DNA from: Clostridia bacterium
GTDB lineage: Bacteria; Bacillota; Clostridia; Oscillospirales; CAG-272
Assembly: GCA_017483125.1 (NCBI GenBank)
Contig: JAFULU010000267.1
Location: 1-32,575 of the forward strand
Length of the DNA stretch: 32,575 nucleotides
Direction of reading: 5' to 3'
Of the stretch, positions 32,499-32,575 are shown piece after piece. Position 1 is the first letter of the stretch, and each line of letters begins with the position of its first letter. The notes under the pieces were generated by a model, which was given only the letters and a program-made list of their open reading frames with translations, was not told the DNA's origin and did not search any database. The translations under genes were made by a program, and so were the position numbers.

Positions 32499-32575
32499 TA
32501 TCAAAGGCATTGACGGAGAGGATGCCACGGCACGGTCCAAAGAGAGGTAGCGGTTGGTGTAAGCTACCGACACGG
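32499..32575 (+). promoter_or_regulatory. Second T-box leader, 5' part (3' end off window)
   Basis: Stem I begins with AAGGCATTGACGGAGAGGATGCC, aligned to AAGGCTATGACGAAGAC of the first leader. Then come AGAGAG (32541-32546) and a distal hairpin GGTAGC (32546-32551) with GCTACC (32563-32568) around GGTTGGTGTAA. The specifier, T-box core and regulated gene lie beyond the window. Confidence 0.85.

Overview
The window looks like a chromosome segment from a GC-rich anaerobic Clostridia member, probably a gut or rumen Oscillospiraceae-like bacterium. This is inferred from four things: T-box leaders with consensus sigma-A promoters, BspA-type leucine-rich repeat surface proteins, Thr-Glu-Ala-Pro linkers, and a ferredoxin/CxxC redox protein type typical of Clostridia. 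Genes are GC-rich with C- or G-ending codons, while the intergenic spacers are AT-rich. No rRNA, tRNA, CRISPR array, insertion sequence or phage gene was seen.

Layout. Positions 1-3660 hold housekeeping or orphan genes: the end of a YwaF-like membrane protein, an XRE regulator with base composition unlike its neighbours, a small DUF3592-like membrane protein on the minus strand, and a PLP-dependent threonine-aldolase-like enzyme. The last two are read from divergent promoters. Positions 3770-10963 appear to be an extracytoplasmic redox island made of two convergent units. The plus unit encodes a membrane protein ending in a CxxC tail of CD1871A type, then a NapH-like ferredoxin fused to a TlpA-type thioredoxin domain. 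The minus unit encodes three lipoproteins, the first with its own TlpA-like CxxC domain. All three share a transthyretin-like beta domain, and two share a further repeated module.

Positions 11139-27339 form a nutrient-acquisition operon. It starts with a 2944-residue surface protein: S8 protease, PA insert, Ig-like domains, a long BspA leucine-rich repeat array, two internal membrane spans, then InlB-like and GLUG-like repeats. It continues with a complete oligopeptide ABC transporter (binding protein, two permeases, two ATPases) and a small membrane protein. The likely logic is surface proteolysis followed by peptide import. A secreted, C-terminally anchored phosphodiester glycosidase (NAGPA family) follows at 27371-29572.

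Positions 29664-32575 hold a regulatory and catabolic locus. A consensus promoter and T-box leader precede one protein that fuses an XRE DNA-binding domain, a cupin domain and an AMP-forming acyl-CoA ligase. Right after it, a second near-copy of the promoter and the start of another T-box leader run off the end of the window. From other Clostridia I would expect ketoacid (indolepyruvate-type) ferredoxin oxidoreductase genes beyond the edge, but that is not visible here.

Most likely to repay a second look: the double-spanning protease/LRR protein with its transporter, the XRE-cupin-ligase fusion under a duplicated T-box cassette with a shared upstream motif, and the paired CxxC/TlpA redox island.
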